A stretch of 64,000 nt of DNA, taken from Hermatobates lingyangjiaoensis. Taxonomy: Eukaryota > Arthropoda > Insecta > Hemiptera > Hermatobatidae. The position numbers and the translations under genes were made by a program. The notes under the pieces are model-generated. The model searched no databases. It worked only from the letters and a program-made list of their open reading frames with translations, and was not told the origin of the DNA. Location of the stretch: NCBI GenBank assembly GCA_026182355.1, contig JAPFBL010000939.1, positions 46,070-110,069 on the forward strand, in the 5' to 3' direction. Shown here piece after piece: positions 19,252-28,245 of the stretch. Numbering within the stretch: position 1 is the first letter of the stretch; every line of letters begins with the position of its first letter.

Positions 19252-19386
19252 ATTATGCAATTTGAAGTATAGTCCACAAGCGTTGCAAACTGGTTCACCG
19301 TTTTGATTTCTCCTCCATAATGTAGTTGTAGTTGTTTTACAATTTGCACAACTTGTTCCAGCTCTCCTTGCAGCGCTTTGAAGGCT
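19252..19386 (-). CDS. GATA transcription factor, C-terminal zinc-finger exon
   Basis: A 45-codon internal exon of a DNA-binding GATA factor. On the minus strand a pyrimidine-rich TTTTTGCTTTTCAG acceptor precedes it and a GTAAGT donor follows. The residues include [33 protein letters not shown] and GLYFKLHN. The finger is C-X2-C (residues 13, 16), 17 residues, C-X2-C (34, 37), which in GATA proteins binds zinc and reads (A/T)GATA(A/G) sites in the nucleus. The exon ends right after KLHN, the conserved position before NRPLTMKKE in animal GATA-1/2/3 genes. It carries three extra residues (SLQ) before SAARRAG compared with my recollection of the vertebrate exon. The frame is intact with phase-0 junctions at both ends. 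The N-finger exon (upstream, higher coordinates) and the basic-tail exon (downstream) are not found, so the gene must have long repeat-filled introns. Best guess: arthropod grain/GATA-1/2/3 class. Confidence 0.93.
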
Positions 19387-19559
19387 CTGAAAAGCAAAAA
19401 TAGAAACCAATTTTAGTATATGAAAAAAAATATTTTCTTGCTATTGAGAAATTTAATAAACTCAAGAATTTTTATATGGGAAATGCAATTTCTTCATAGA
19501 TAGTTTTTTTTAAAAAAAAAACTGACCACCTAGAGGGTAGAACACGTCAGCCCTTTATC

Positions 19560-19985
19560 GTCATTTTGTTTGATCGGTAATTCTATTTTGAGAGTCGTAA
19601 ATTTTCCTAACACAAGTATACTTAGAGTAGGGATCTTCAAATAGTACCTGATATCTTACAGGCTCGAGACTGACAGCTTAACGTCCTCTCCGAGGGATGA
19701 CATACTCTTATTTATTAACCTCCAAGTGAATAAATCGATGGCCAGGTGGGGATCAAATACCAGACTTATAAGAAGCCCTTTTCTCGTCCTAGGACGATAT
19801 ACTCAGATTTATTAACCTCCAAGTGAATAAATCGATGGCCAGGTGGGGATCAAATACCAGACTTATAAGAAGCCCTTTTCTCGTCCTAGGACGATATACT
19901 CAGATTTATTAACCTCCAAGTGAATAAATCGATGGCCAGGTGGGGATCAAATTCCAGACTTATAAGAAGCCCTCTACCATCAACG
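19560..19985 (-). mobile_element. SINE-1 copy with 97-base internal triplication
   Basis: The body starts GAGAGTCGTAAATTTTCC. From about 19691 a 97-base unit (ACTCAGATTTATTAACCTCC ... ACTTATAAGAAGCCC) is repeated three times, at spacings of exactly 97 (19764, 19861, 19958). The unit includes the CACCTGGCCATCGATTTATTC junction of the SINE head and body. Confidence 0.78.
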
Positions 19986-20475
19986 GAGCCACCAAACAAT
20001 TATGAAGGTCAAAACGGCAACTGATAATATAATCAATTACTCTAATATCTTGTCTTACAGAATCAAAGATTTGATTAAGCGGGTGACATTAGCCAGTTGG
20101 GACTAAACCACCAACTCGACCATCAATGGAGCTACTAAACAACTATGAAGGTCAGAAGGGCAACTGATAATATATTCAATCATTCAAATATCTTGATAAT
20201 AAAATCAAAGATTTGTTTTTACCAAAGTAGTTTGGTGGCTCCGATGATAGCTCAATTCCAACTGACTTATGTCACGTTGGAATTAAGCTATCATCGGAGC
20301 CACCAAACTACTATGGAGGACAGAACGCCAACCGATAATATATTCAATGATTCAAATATTTTGTCTTATAGAATCAATGATTTAATTAAGCGGGTGACAT
20401 TAGCCAGTTGGAACTAAACCACCAAGAAAAGCCACCAAACTACCAAGAAGATTAAAATAGCAACTGATATGTTCA
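19986..20475. repeat. About 150-base repeat units with an internal inversion
   Basis: GGAGCCACCAAAC...TATGAAGGTC...CAACTGATAATAT is repeated at about 19988, 20130 and 20300. At 20229-20308 AGTTTGGTGGCTCCGATGAT is mirrored by its complement around a 13-base centre. Confidence 0.7.
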
Positions 20476-20479
20476 ATGA

Positions 20480-21140
20480 CTCTTTGACTTCAATGACTTT
20501 TGTTCAATGACTTTTGTTGGTTTATCCATTTTACCTCAGAATGTTTAATGACTCATGTATACAAAGATTTGATACATTAAATCCTTTTATTCTATAACTT
20601 TTCAAGATAAATAGAGAATTTATAAATAAATTATTAAAAATATTTTACTTGAATCAAATGTTGAAGAACGTATTTTTTCGAGAAAGACAATATGGTACAG
20701 AAAAATGACAAATTAAAATAAATGGCATGTTTTTCAGCTTTAGTCATACAGTATGATTAAACATTAATAATAAAGATTCTGTTTGTAATCAACATCAATT
20801 GATTACTAATTGATAATCCCAAGAATCACCTGGATTGATGGACGACGAATCAAAAAATTTCAAGCAATTTGGTGAAGTTAATGCAAATTTTATAAAGACC
20901 CAAAATAGAAAACATACAGTATTTTTTTTTAATTAAATAATTGCTTTTTTTTATGTCAATTTATATATGTATACAATTAAAATTTCAAATTCAGAAAGAA
21001 ATAAATGAGATAAACGAACAGAATTCTCGATAAAATTTTGAGAACGCGCTGTCCTCAGGGAAAAATGAAGAATATAGAAAAGTGAAGTAGAAGAATAGTT
21101 CATGGACTGTTAAGGAGTTAACTATTCTAATTATATATAT
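20480..21140. other. AT-rich non-coding DNA
   Basis: No gene recognised. Confidence 0.5.
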
Positions 21141-21143
21141 GTA

Positions 21144-21337
21144 TACTTTTTCGTTGCAAATACGATGCAAAACGAACAAATATAGATCAATATAGAAAAA
21201 AAACATAGAGAAATCAAAGTAAAACACTTACAGTTACTAATTTTAGGTTTGAACCGTCATCAGGAGAGAAGACAGTTCAAACCGAAAATTAGAGACTGTA
21301 AATGTGTTCTTTTGATTTCTCTATGTTGTCTTTTTTC
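21144..21337. mobile_element. Family C foldback element C3
   Basis: Left arm TTTTTCGTTGCAAATACGAT, GATCAATATAG, degenerate minus ribozyme (AAAA for GAAA). The right arm starts inside stem II (CAGTTCAAACC) and ends TTGTCTTTTTTCATTTATATA, an end shared with the E pair that follows. Confidence 0.7.

Positions 21338-21386
<49 letters not shown>
21338..21386. repeat. TA microsatellite
   Basis: Pure (TA)n shared by two adjacent foldbacks. Confidence 0.92.
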
Positions 21387-21392
<6 letters not shown>

Positions 21393-21612
21393 AAAGACAA
21401 CATATAGAAGAAGCGAGAAAACTTACTGGATCGATATTTCGAACTGAAGTTCATCAACCGGGAAAGATTCGCTCGCTCTCTGCCGGTACAAGTGAACGCA
21501 CGTACCTCTTCTTCTTCCCTTCTACTCTCTCCCTGACGAAGAACTTCAGTTCGAAATATCGATCCAGTAAGTTTTCTCGCTTCTTCTATATGTTGTCTTT
21601 TTTCATTTATAC
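21387..21612. mobile_element. Family E-like inverted pair
   Basis: Arms AAAAAGACAACATATAGAAG ... GATCGATATTTCGAACTG are mirrored at right. The centre (TCAACCGGG to TCTCTCC) holds unpaired upstream sequence of one arm, including CTTCTTCTTCCC. Both ends lie in TA tracts. Confidence 0.78.
21528..21565 (+). ncRNA. Hammerhead-like ribozyme, family E variant
   Basis: CUGACGA, A, stem II GAAC/GUUC with a UUCA loop, GAAA, stem III AUAU, C at the cleavage site. Stem I is weak here. Confidence 0.55.
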
Positions 21613-21614
21613 AC

Positions 21615-21664
<50 letters not shown>

Positions 21665-21700
21665 TAATATATATATATAATATATATATATATGTATGTA
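21613..21700. repeat. TA microsatellite
   Basis: Long (TA)n with single-base interruptions. Confidence 0.9.
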
Positions 21701-21714
21701 TACAACAAAAAAAT

Positions 21715-21840
21715 GATAGATCGGGTCAGTTTCTTCCACTTTCAATTCAAACTCTCATTGCGACGTTTCGATTTCATTTAAAATCTTTTTCCAAAGGCAC
21801 AAGTAGGAATATTGGAAATTGAAGGAACTATTACAATTAC
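21715..21840 (-). mobile_element. Family B 3' region
   Basis: Minus strand: GAGAGTTTGAATTGAAAGTG and GAAACTGACCCGATCTATC. The ribozyme region has GAAACGTC preceded by AAAATCTTTTTCC. Its sequence is close to 55400-55612. Confidence 0.65.
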
Positions 21841-21872
21841 ATTACTAAACTAGTATTGAAGGTTAAACTATT

Positions 21873-21908
21873 GCTCTCTGACGACGTGAAAACGAAAGGC
21901 GTCAGAGC
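21873..21908 (+). ncRNA. Hammerhead-like ribozyme, family J
   Basis: Stem I GCUCU/AGAGC (5 perfect pairs), CUGACGA, C, stem II GU/AC with a GAAA loop, GAAA, stem III worn (AGGCGU), C at the cleavage site. The sequence to ATTCATTTGTGGTGAGTTACC matches that after 9188. Confidence 0.62.
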
Positions 21909-21939
21909 GACTATCTTCATTCATTTGTGGTGAGTTACC

Positions 21940-21971
<32 letters not shown>

Positions 21972-21975
<4 letters not shown>

Positions 21976-22245
21976 TTCAAAAACGAAGAAACGTAACACA
22001 CAGAGAAAGAGACACACTGACAAACTCAAATTTTTGGATGATCCGTCTTCAGGAGAAAAGAGAATGGGTGACCAAGCACGCCGGAAACACAACAGCAGTT
22101 GTGCCCATTATCTTTTCCTCCTGAAGACGGATCATCCAAAAATTTGAGTTTGTAAGTGTGTCTCTTTCTCTGAGTGTTACTTTTCTTCGTTTTTCAGCTG
22201 ATTTGTTTGGATCGTTTTTTTTCAAATTTTGAGTGATATATAAAT
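21972..22245. mobile_element. Family D foldback element D3
   Basis: Left arm CAGTTCAAAAACGAAGAAAC ... GATGATCCGTCTTCAGGAG; the right arm mirrors from TCCTGAAGACGGATCATCC. The ribozyme cores are CUGAAGA, but GAAA reads AAAA in both arms. Confidence 0.78.
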
Positions 22246-22261
22246 ATATATATATATATAT

Positions 22262-22402
22262 GAATGATCAAACCACAATAAGAAAATGGGAAAACAAGAC
22301 TAAGATCTTTCAACCGTAACAAGCGGTCTTCGTCAGAGTCAAAAACCCTGTTACGGTTTGATCATTGATTGTTGTTTCACGTGTTATGTGAAATCTTTAT
22401 AT
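22262..22402. mobile_element. Family A foldback element A11 (right arm deleted)
   Basis: The left arm is complete through CGTCAGAGTCAAAAACCC. The right arm jumps from TGTTACGG to TTTGATCATTGATTG and ends GTGAAATCTTTAT. Confidence 0.78.
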
Positions 22403-22403
22403 T

Positions 22404-22406
<3 letters not shown>

Positions 22407-22451
<45 letters not shown>
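22407..22451. repeat. TA microsatellite
   Basis: Pure (TA)n. Confidence 0.92.
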
Positions 22452-22453
<2 letters not shown>

Positions 22454-22560
22454 CACAGGAAAGAGAAAAACAAATAAAGACACACACAAAAGACTCACAA
22501 CGATATTTCCACAGTCGTCGTCATTGGGCAGAAGTAGTCCCTTTGAGTAGCTGAAGCTAA

Positions 22561-22562
<2 letters not shown>
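22452..22562 (-). mobile_element. Family E element, single arm
   Basis: ACACAGGAAAGAGAAAAAC, AACGATATTTCCACAGTCG, TCGTCATTGGGCAGAAGTAG. The ribozyme core is degenerate (CAAUGACGA). Confidence 0.6.

Positions 22563-22619
<57 letters not shown>
22563..22619. repeat. TA microsatellite
   Basis: Pure (TA)n, about 28 units. Confidence 0.92.
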
Positions 22620-22620
<1 letters not shown>

Positions 22621-22639
22621 TGTTTCGTTTGGAAATACG

Positions 22640-23280
22640 ATCCAAAAGGAACAAATATAGTTCACGTCAAAACAATCAAATCAAATCAAATACCCTTTGT
22701 TATCTTTTATAATTTAATTACTTCATTTGTTTTATTTTAAGCTAACAAAATTGGAGTATCCTAGACTACTCTGTCTCATTCTACCCTCATTGTGAATTAC
22801 CAATACCCAGATGATAATTTATGCTATTCCAAAGAATAGAAAAAAGTACGAAAACTCAAATATACGGTTGTTTAAAATACGGAATCTTCAGGACCAAGTG
22901 TACTTGGTAAAAATCTGGACGTTAAATAAATGTATGCCGAAGAATAAATGAACCAAACTTACCGCTCTAGAATAGTGAAGAAGAAAAAAACCTACAAACG
23001 TTGCGTCAATAATTATTCATATGAATTAATTAATATAATGATTACTTAATTAAACTGTACATGATCTAGTTCACATTTACAATAACTGGAAAAACATGAT
23101 GAGAAATATTACATTGCATTTTAGCTATTTTATTTAATAATCATTTTGTTTTATTTTATTGTCTGTTCTTATTGTTGATCGTAAAATAGAAACCAGATTA
23201 AAGTTTATCAGGACTTGAAGAACTGACCAAGTACAGATAAAATTTAATTTTGTTTATATATATAGATATATGTATATATA
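22640..23280. other. AT-rich non-coding DNA
   Basis: Family C-like scrap at 22625-22665, worn family B tail at 23217-23260; otherwise no feature. Confidence 0.5.
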
Positions 23281-23282
23281 AA

Positions 23283-23540
23283 AAAAGATTTCACATAAAC
23301 ACGTAAAATAACAATCAATGATCAAACCACAATTAGAAAATGGGAAAACAAGACTCACGTATTTCAACCATAACAAGCGGTCTTCATCAGAGTCAAATAG
23401 CCACAGTTTAGCTTTTATTTCCCGTTTTAAAACCCAATTGAAGAGTTTTTTGAGTTGTTTTTTTGACTCTGACGAAGACCGCTTGTTACGGTTGAAAGAT
23501 CTTAGTCTTGTTTTCCCATTTTCTTATTGTGGTTCGATTA
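23283..23540. mobile_element. Family A foldback element A12
   Basis: Complete right arm with ribozyme. The left ribozyme is altered (CACGTATTTCAACC). The centre is enlarged by about 60 bases (AGCCACAGTTTAGC...). Confidence 0.8.
23465..23507 (+). ncRNA. Hammerhead-like ribozyme, family A
   Basis: GACU/AGUC, CUGACGA, GACCG/CGGUU, GAAA, AGAUCU: consensus at every position. Confidence 0.72.
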
Positions 23541-23596
23541 TATATATATATATGATGTAAATTACAATGTCATGATTGTAAAACAATCATGTTGTA

Positions 23597-23645
23597 GCGC
23601 TGAAAATGACATAAATATATGTCGAAACGTCGGCAAATGGACTAG
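23597..23645 (+). ncRNA. Degenerate hammerhead-like motif
   Basis: CUGAAAA (one core base changed), U, stem II GACAU/AUGUC, GAAA, stem III ACGU, C, GGC. Probably from another PLE family; stem I is not convincing. Confidence 0.4.
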
Positions 23646-23736
23646 TTTTAATCATTGGACCTCAAACCTCAAGAAAATTACATCATATAAATATTGGGTC
23701 AAGAAAACAAATCATGATGAATATATATATATATAT

Positions 23737-23876
23737 ACGAGTTCGAGATTAACAAAGAGCAACACACAAAGTAGGGAAACACACTTACAGACTCAAATTT
23801 TCGGGTAATCCGTCTTCAGGAGAAAAGAGAATGGGAGACCAAGCACGTTGTAGGCGCAACGACAAGTAACCCGTTA
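23737..23876 (-). mobile_element. Family D element, single arm
   Basis: GAGTTCGAGATTAACAAAG, ACACAAAGTAGGGAAACAC, ribozyme, GGGAGACCAAGCACGTTG. TA tracts on both sides. Confidence 0.75.
23792..23822 (-). ncRNA. Hammerhead-like ribozyme, family D
   Basis: CUC/GAG, CUGAAGA, short stem II, GAAA, AAUU, U. Same as 9537-9567. Confidence 0.6.
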
Positions 23877-23917
23877 TATATATATATATATATAATATAT
23901 ATAATATATAATATAAT

Positions 23918-24068
23918 TCAAGAATATATCAACCGTTGGATAGAATAGCTGTATAATGTAATCGGGATTCGGTCAATTTTCCAGGATCAAAAGCAAACTC
24001 TCAAGGCATTGAGAGTTTGATTTTGATCCTGGAAAATTGACCGAATCCCGATTACATTATACAGCTAT
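23918..24068. mobile_element. Family B (B' subtype) inverted pair starting at the cleavage site
   Basis: Left arm AAGAATATATCAACCGTTGG ... GGATTCGGTCAATTTTCC; the right arm mirrors it. The right arm starts GGCATTGAGAG at 24005, which is the first base after the predicted GUC cleavage site in the longer copy 26795-26835. The left arm starts four bases further in. Confidence 0.82.
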
Positions 24069-24072
24069 ATAT

Positions 24073-24078
24073 ATATAT

Positions 24079-24113
<35 letters not shown>
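24073..24113. repeat. TA microsatellite
   Basis: (TA)n between families B and A. Confidence 0.9.
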
Positions 24114-24117
<4 letters not shown>

Positions 24118-24325
24118 ATTTCACATAAACACGTGAAGCAACAATCAACCATCAAACTACAGTAATAAATGGGAAAACAAGACTAAGTTCTTTCAACCTT
24201 AACAAGCAGTCTTCGTCAGAGTCAAAAAAACAACTCAAAAAACTCTTCAATTGGGTTTTTGACTCTGACGAAGACCGGTTGAAAGATCTTAGTCTTGTTT
24301 TCCCATTTCTTATTGTGGTTTGATC

Positions 24326-24328
<3 letters not shown>
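24114..24328. mobile_element. Family A foldback element A13
   Basis: Left arm with CTTAACAAGCAGTC variant bases; the right arm has lost part of stem II (GAAGACCGGTTGAAAG). TA tracts flank both ends. Confidence 0.8.
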
Positions 24329-24373
<45 letters not shown>

Positions 24374-24406
24374 AGGATTTCACATAAACACGTGAAATAA
24401 CAATCA
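24329..24406. repeat. TA microsatellite plus family A left-end scrap
   Basis: (TA)n then AAGGATTTCACATAAACACG TGAAATAACAATC, cut off at 24406. Confidence 0.75.
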
Positions 24407-24469
24407 TATATGAATAATAACATATGGATTTTTCTTTGTAAAAATAATTTGTAATGTAATACTTAGTTA

Positions 24470-24618
24470 TTCTGTTTTAAAATTCATAATTCTGCCTATG
24501 AAAAAGGTTTTAAATAAAGACCGAAACGTTGGGAATGAGAGTTTAATTCGAGCCTGAAGAACTGACCGAGTCCCGATAAACTTTAGTTTTGTTTCTAGTC
24601 CACGGTCCATACTTTTTT

Positions 24619-24650
<32 letters not shown>
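24470..24650 (+). mobile_element. Family B 3' region
   Basis: TTCTGCCTATGAAAAAGG, AAGACCGAAACGTTGGGAAT, GAACTGACCGAGTCCCGAT, ends in a TA tract after CCACGGTCCATAC. Confidence 0.72.
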
Positions 24651-24656
<6 letters not shown>

Positions 24657-24829
24657 TTATATTGTTTAAGTATGACAAATAGAAAAAGCTTAAAGTTTAA
24701 ATTTATTCTCATATTTACAGATTTTTGTTTGACTGAGTATCTATTAATTTATCAAAAACAACAAAATCTTGAGAGGTCTCCAAACAAGCATGGGATGCAG
24801 ACATTAAATAAAAAAACGTTAGAAATTAA

Positions 24830-24945
24830 GGTAACACAGAGATAGAAATAGTCCTGTTCGACTTTTTGCCTCCTGAAGATTACAATCACTCCAAATATAT
24901 AAGTGAGCTTCTATCTCTGTGATGCTTCATTGTAACTGTTTTTTT
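24830..24945. mobile_element. Family E-like small foldback
   Basis: GGTAACACAGAGATAGAAATAG is mirrored by CTTCTATCTCTGTGATGC around CCTCCTGAAGATTACAATC, which looks like a degraded ribozyme region. Confidence 0.5.
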
Positions 24946-24957
24946 CATAATATAATA

Positions 24958-25534
24958 GAGGGTGTCCATAAAGTCCTTGTGCGTTTTAAAAAGAATATAC
25001 CCTTATTTGTAGCTGGGATAGAAATGATCTGTAAAAAGGACTAGAAAGAAGTAAATCTATATTTTTTAAAGTTTTATTGAAATTTTATCCACTTAACCTC
25101 CATCAAGTGGTAACCTCTTCCATACAGATAAATCACGAATTTCCTAACAGATTAATCTGAAGAGGTGAACCATTTCATTCATCTTCACATTCGCCAGACT
25201 TGACTCCATTAGATTTTTCTTATAGGGGTATGTGAAAACAACTGTGTATGCATCTAAATCTTGTCCATTTGAAGATTTGAAAGCTAAAATAACTAATAAG
25301 ATTTTACAGATTATTGTAAATCATTTGGCGCATGTTTTCCGTAAACTGCAAAAGCGTATTACCCTCTATATTGCTAATAATGGAGGACTGTGGAAACTAA
25401 AAATTATTTTTATAATAAAACATTAAAAAATGTAGGTTTACTTCCTTCTAATCTTTTTTACAGATTATTTCTATCGTAAATACGAATAAAGTTATAATTT
25501 TTTTAAACTGCACATGGACTTTATGGACACCCTG
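24958..25534 (+). mobile_element. Tc1/mariner deletion derivative, copy 1
   Basis: Terminal inverted repeats GGGTGTCCATAAAGTCC...GGACTTTATGGACACCC with TA at both borders (24956-57, 25535-36), the target duplication of the Tc1/mariner superfamily. Internally only the 3' part of a transposase remains. It shares its deletion structure with the copy at 30551. Confidence 0.85.
25196..25426 (+). pseudogene. Tc1/mariner transposase C-terminal remnant
   Basis: Reads PDLTPLDF (around the last catalytic Asp of the DDE/D domain), a frame break, then TTVYASKSCPFEDLKAKITN and KRITLYIANNGGLWK to a stop. The HTH region and first two catalytic Asp are gone, so it cannot transpose itself. Confidence 0.72.
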
Positions 25535-25539
25535 TATAA

Positions 25540-26098
25540 TAAGAAATAATACTGGAAAATGGAATGAAAATTTTCAATGATATAAAAATAAATGTTTCAA
25601 TCATATTGTTATAAGGAATAATAAAAATTATAGGCATCAAGTCGTTTTTTTTTACATTTTGTACAGTTAATGATCTATAAAACTGTTGAAGTTTAGAACA
25701 GCAGTAAGGAGATTCCAGGATGAGTTTTTTTTTTTTTCTTTTTCGTTTGTTTCTTTTTTGTTTTTTTTTTAGAGTAGACACACGTCATCAAGTTTGATGA
25801 CGTCATAAACTTTGCATAAGGTGAAACAAAGACAGAGTGAGACAGAAGGAGAAGTTCTGTTGGTTGTAAATCTTATGTTTACTTCAATGGCAAAAGAGGT
25901 CGTAATTCAGTGTTCTTTATCGTGTGACCAATTCTTCCAAATAGAATTAAAGTCATTTTAGAAATAAAAAGTTGACTATTTTCCTTCTTTCTTCTTTATT
26001 TATTATTTCATAACTTCAACTACAATGTAATTGTATTAAGAAGTGTATTTGTAATTTGTTTCCGAACAAATAGCAAGTGTATAATATATAACAGGTTA

Positions 26099-26100
<2 letters not shown>
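25540..26100. other. AT-rich non-coding DNA
   Basis: No gene recognised. Confidence 0.5.
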
Positions 26101-26104
<4 letters not shown>

Positions 26105-26145
<41 letters not shown>

Positions 26146-26187
26146 TTTTAGAGTTTTCCCATTTGCTATTGTGGTTTGATCATTGAT
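26105..26187. mobile_element. TA tract and family A lone arm
   Basis: (TA)n, then TTTTAGAGTTTTCCCATTTG and TTGTGGTTTGATCATTGAT, a single truncated right arm. Confidence 0.65.
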
Positions 26188-26212
26188 ATATATATATATA
26201 TATATATATTAT

Positions 26213-26425
26213 TAAAAATTATGCCAATTTTAACTTTTGTTCAAAAGTTAAACTATATTATTCTATAATAAACTATAGTATAATAAACTATAATAATCTA
26301 TAATAAACTATAATTATTCTCATTGTTTTGTTATTTGCGAATAAAAGTTAAAATTGGCATAATTTTTTACAAAATATGTTTGATTGAAGGTCTGCTCCCA
26401 AAATACACACTTATTGTATTAATAT
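26213..26425. repeat. Inverted repeat with PLE N-terminal tip
   Basis: AAAAATTATGCCAATTTTAAC (left) is mirrored by GTTAAAATTGGCATAATTTT (26345-26366). The right arm continues as CLIEGLLPKYT, a PLE N-terminal tip, toward an AT tract. The centre is TA/ATAAACTATAAT-rich. Confidence 0.6.
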
Positions 26426-26528
26426 AATATATATAACAAATTCAATAATATATCAACCGTTGGATAAAATAGGTGTATAATTTAATCGGGATTCGGTCAA
26501 TTTTCCAGGATCAAAATCAAACTCTAAA

Positions 26529-26569
26529 TGCCGACGTTTCGGTTTTATTTAAAACCTTTTTCATAGGCA
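26529..26569 (-). ncRNA. Hammerhead-like motif, family B
   Basis: Minus strand: UGCC/GGCA stem I, degenerate core CUAUGAA (one G short of CUGAUGA), stem II GGUUUU/AAACC, GAAA, stem III ACGU, C. Confidence 0.45.
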
Positions 26570-26794
26570 GAAGTCAGAATTTTTGAATTAGAAAAATGAT
26601 GAAATTTACATTATATAAAATGAAGTAACAATAGATAGTCAGTGAACTAACATCTTAACTGGTCAAAAACTTGGACCAGACAGTCTGATACAAGTTTTTG
26701 ACCAGTTAAGATGTTAGTTCACTAACTATCTATTGTTACTTCATTTTATATAATGTAAATTTCATCATTTTTCTAATTCAAAAATTCTGGCTTC

Positions 26795-26835
26795 TGCCTA
26801 TGAAAAAGGTTTTAAATAAAACCGAAACGTCGGCA
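26795..26835 (+). ncRNA. Hammerhead-like motif, family B
   Basis: Mirror of 26529-26569. The predicted cut is between GUC and GGCA at 26831/26832, the same base where the arm at 24005 begins. Confidence 0.48.
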
Positions 26836-26890
26836 TTGAGAGTTTGATTTTGATCCTGAAAAATTGAACGAATCCCGATTACATTATACA

Positions 26891-26923
<33 letters not shown>

Positions 26924-26925
<2 letters not shown>

Positions 26926-27150
26926 CTTTAACACATAGAAATAGAAATAGAAATAGAAAAAACACATAGAAAAATAACACATTGCGGTGGTTCCACGAGT
27001 TACTCTGGAGGCCAGTAGTAGTTTGCTTCTCAACGCGAGTACTTCGCACTTCTTCCCGATGACGACGGATGTCGAAATATCGAAGTGAGTTCTGTAGTGT
27101 CTTTCTGTGTTCTTTTCTATGTGTTAAAGTGTTTATTGTCCACACGGACC

Positions 27151-27152
<2 letters not shown>
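26924..27152. mobile_element. Family E foldback with ribozyme
   Basis: The left end AACTTTAACACATAGAAAT mirrors TTTCTATGTGTTAAAGTG at 27113. The left arm then degenerates into AAATAG repeats. The right arm carries GCGGTGGTTCCACGAGTTAC, the ribozyme and GTTCTGTAGTGTCTTTCTG. Confidence 0.75.
27052..27085 (+). ncRNA. Hammerhead-like ribozyme, family E
   Basis: Stem I CUUC/GAAG, core CCGAUGA (U4 changed to C), C, stem II GAC/GUC with a GGAU loop, GAAA, stem III AUAU, C. Confidence 0.55.

Positions 27153-27202
<50 letters not shown>
27153..27202. repeat. TA microsatellite
   Basis: Pure (TA)n. Confidence 0.92.
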
Positions 27203-27204
<2 letters not shown>

Positions 27205-27411
27205 TTTTTCGATGAAAATATGTACCAAAATGGACAAATACAGTTCAATGTGCATAAAAAAAATAGAGAAATTGAAAACACAGACATAGTCTCTAATTTT
27301 TGGTTGAACCCTCTTCAGGAGAGATAAGAGAAGGAAACCAAGCGCACTGGTACATAGACCGTTGGAGGGTGTTTATAATTTCTCTATGCTTTTTTATGTA
27401 CATTGAACTAT
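27203..27411. mobile_element. Family C foldback element C4
   Basis: Left arm TTTTTCGATGAAAATATG, CAGTTCAATGTGC, minus ribozyme with AAAA for GAAA, GAAACCAAGCGCACTGG. The short right arm AATTTCTCTATGC...TACATTGAACTATAT. Confidence 0.75.
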
Positions 27412-27420
27412 ATATATATT

Positions 27421-27580
27421 TAGATTTCACATAAACATGTGAAATAACAATCAGTGATCAAACCACAATAAGAAAATGAGTAAACAAGAGTAAGATCTTC
27501 CAACCGTAACAATCCGTCTTCGTCAGGGTCAAAAACCCAACTTAATCTTGTTTTCCTATTTGTTATTGTGGTTTGATCAT
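27421..27580. mobile_element. Family A foldback element A16
   Basis: The left arm is complete to GTCAAAAACCCAACT. The right arm starts at 27544 with AATCTTGTTTTCC, corresponding to the first base after the predicted cleavage site (AGTC with one substitution). Confidence 0.8.
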
Positions 27581-27589
27581 ATATATAAT

Positions 27590-28245
27590 ATTATAATATA
27601 TATATATATAATAATATATATATATATATATATATTATTCTATAATAATGTTCCATGTTAAACATATTAAATTATATGTAACACATCTGTTCTAAACAAG
27701 ACATAATGTTATGTAACAATGCATGAAATTATGGTAATTATCATGGATGTGTGATACCACATTTATTAACGCCTTGCTATAATGAGATGTTTCTATTCTC
27801 ATGACCCCATAAAACAAAAACTACACTAATTAAACCATAACAAATAAATCTGCGGTAACCAGATTAACTTATTTACTTATTTTATACAGTTTTATAGTAT
27901 ACAGTTTATATTTTATAGTATATATAGTTTTTTATAGTATACAGTTTTAACTTATTACTTATTGTTTTAAAAAAATATTTGGTGACAAATACTAAGAATG
28001 ATTCTCATTAATATATATAATTGTTTAAAAATTCAAATAATAACATATTTATTAATAAATTGAGAGTAAAGATGTATTGGAGACAAAAATATTAAATACT
28101 GATGATAATACTATACGTTTATACCAGGAGAGTATCTTGAATTAAATAAATGCAATGTTTTTTAACAGTTTTAATGTAAGGTTTTAAAAACAGTCGTTAA
28201 CAACTTTTATATGATTATTAAAAAAGATTAGAATTTTCGTTATTA
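27590..28245. other. AT-rich non-coding DNA
   Basis: TA tract to 27636, then no gene recognised. Confidence 0.5.

Larger units (their letters stand above)
26440..26890. mobile_element. Family B (B' subtype) long inverted pair
   Basis: About 450 bases with arms of about 215. The arms contain CAACCGTTGGATAAAAT, ATTCGGTCAATTTTCC, the hammerhead-like segment, and an upstream region (TTACATTATATAAAATGAAG, AACATCTTAACTGGTCAAAA) meeting at 26683. It shows the element sequence upstream of the ribozyme. Confidence 0.82.
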
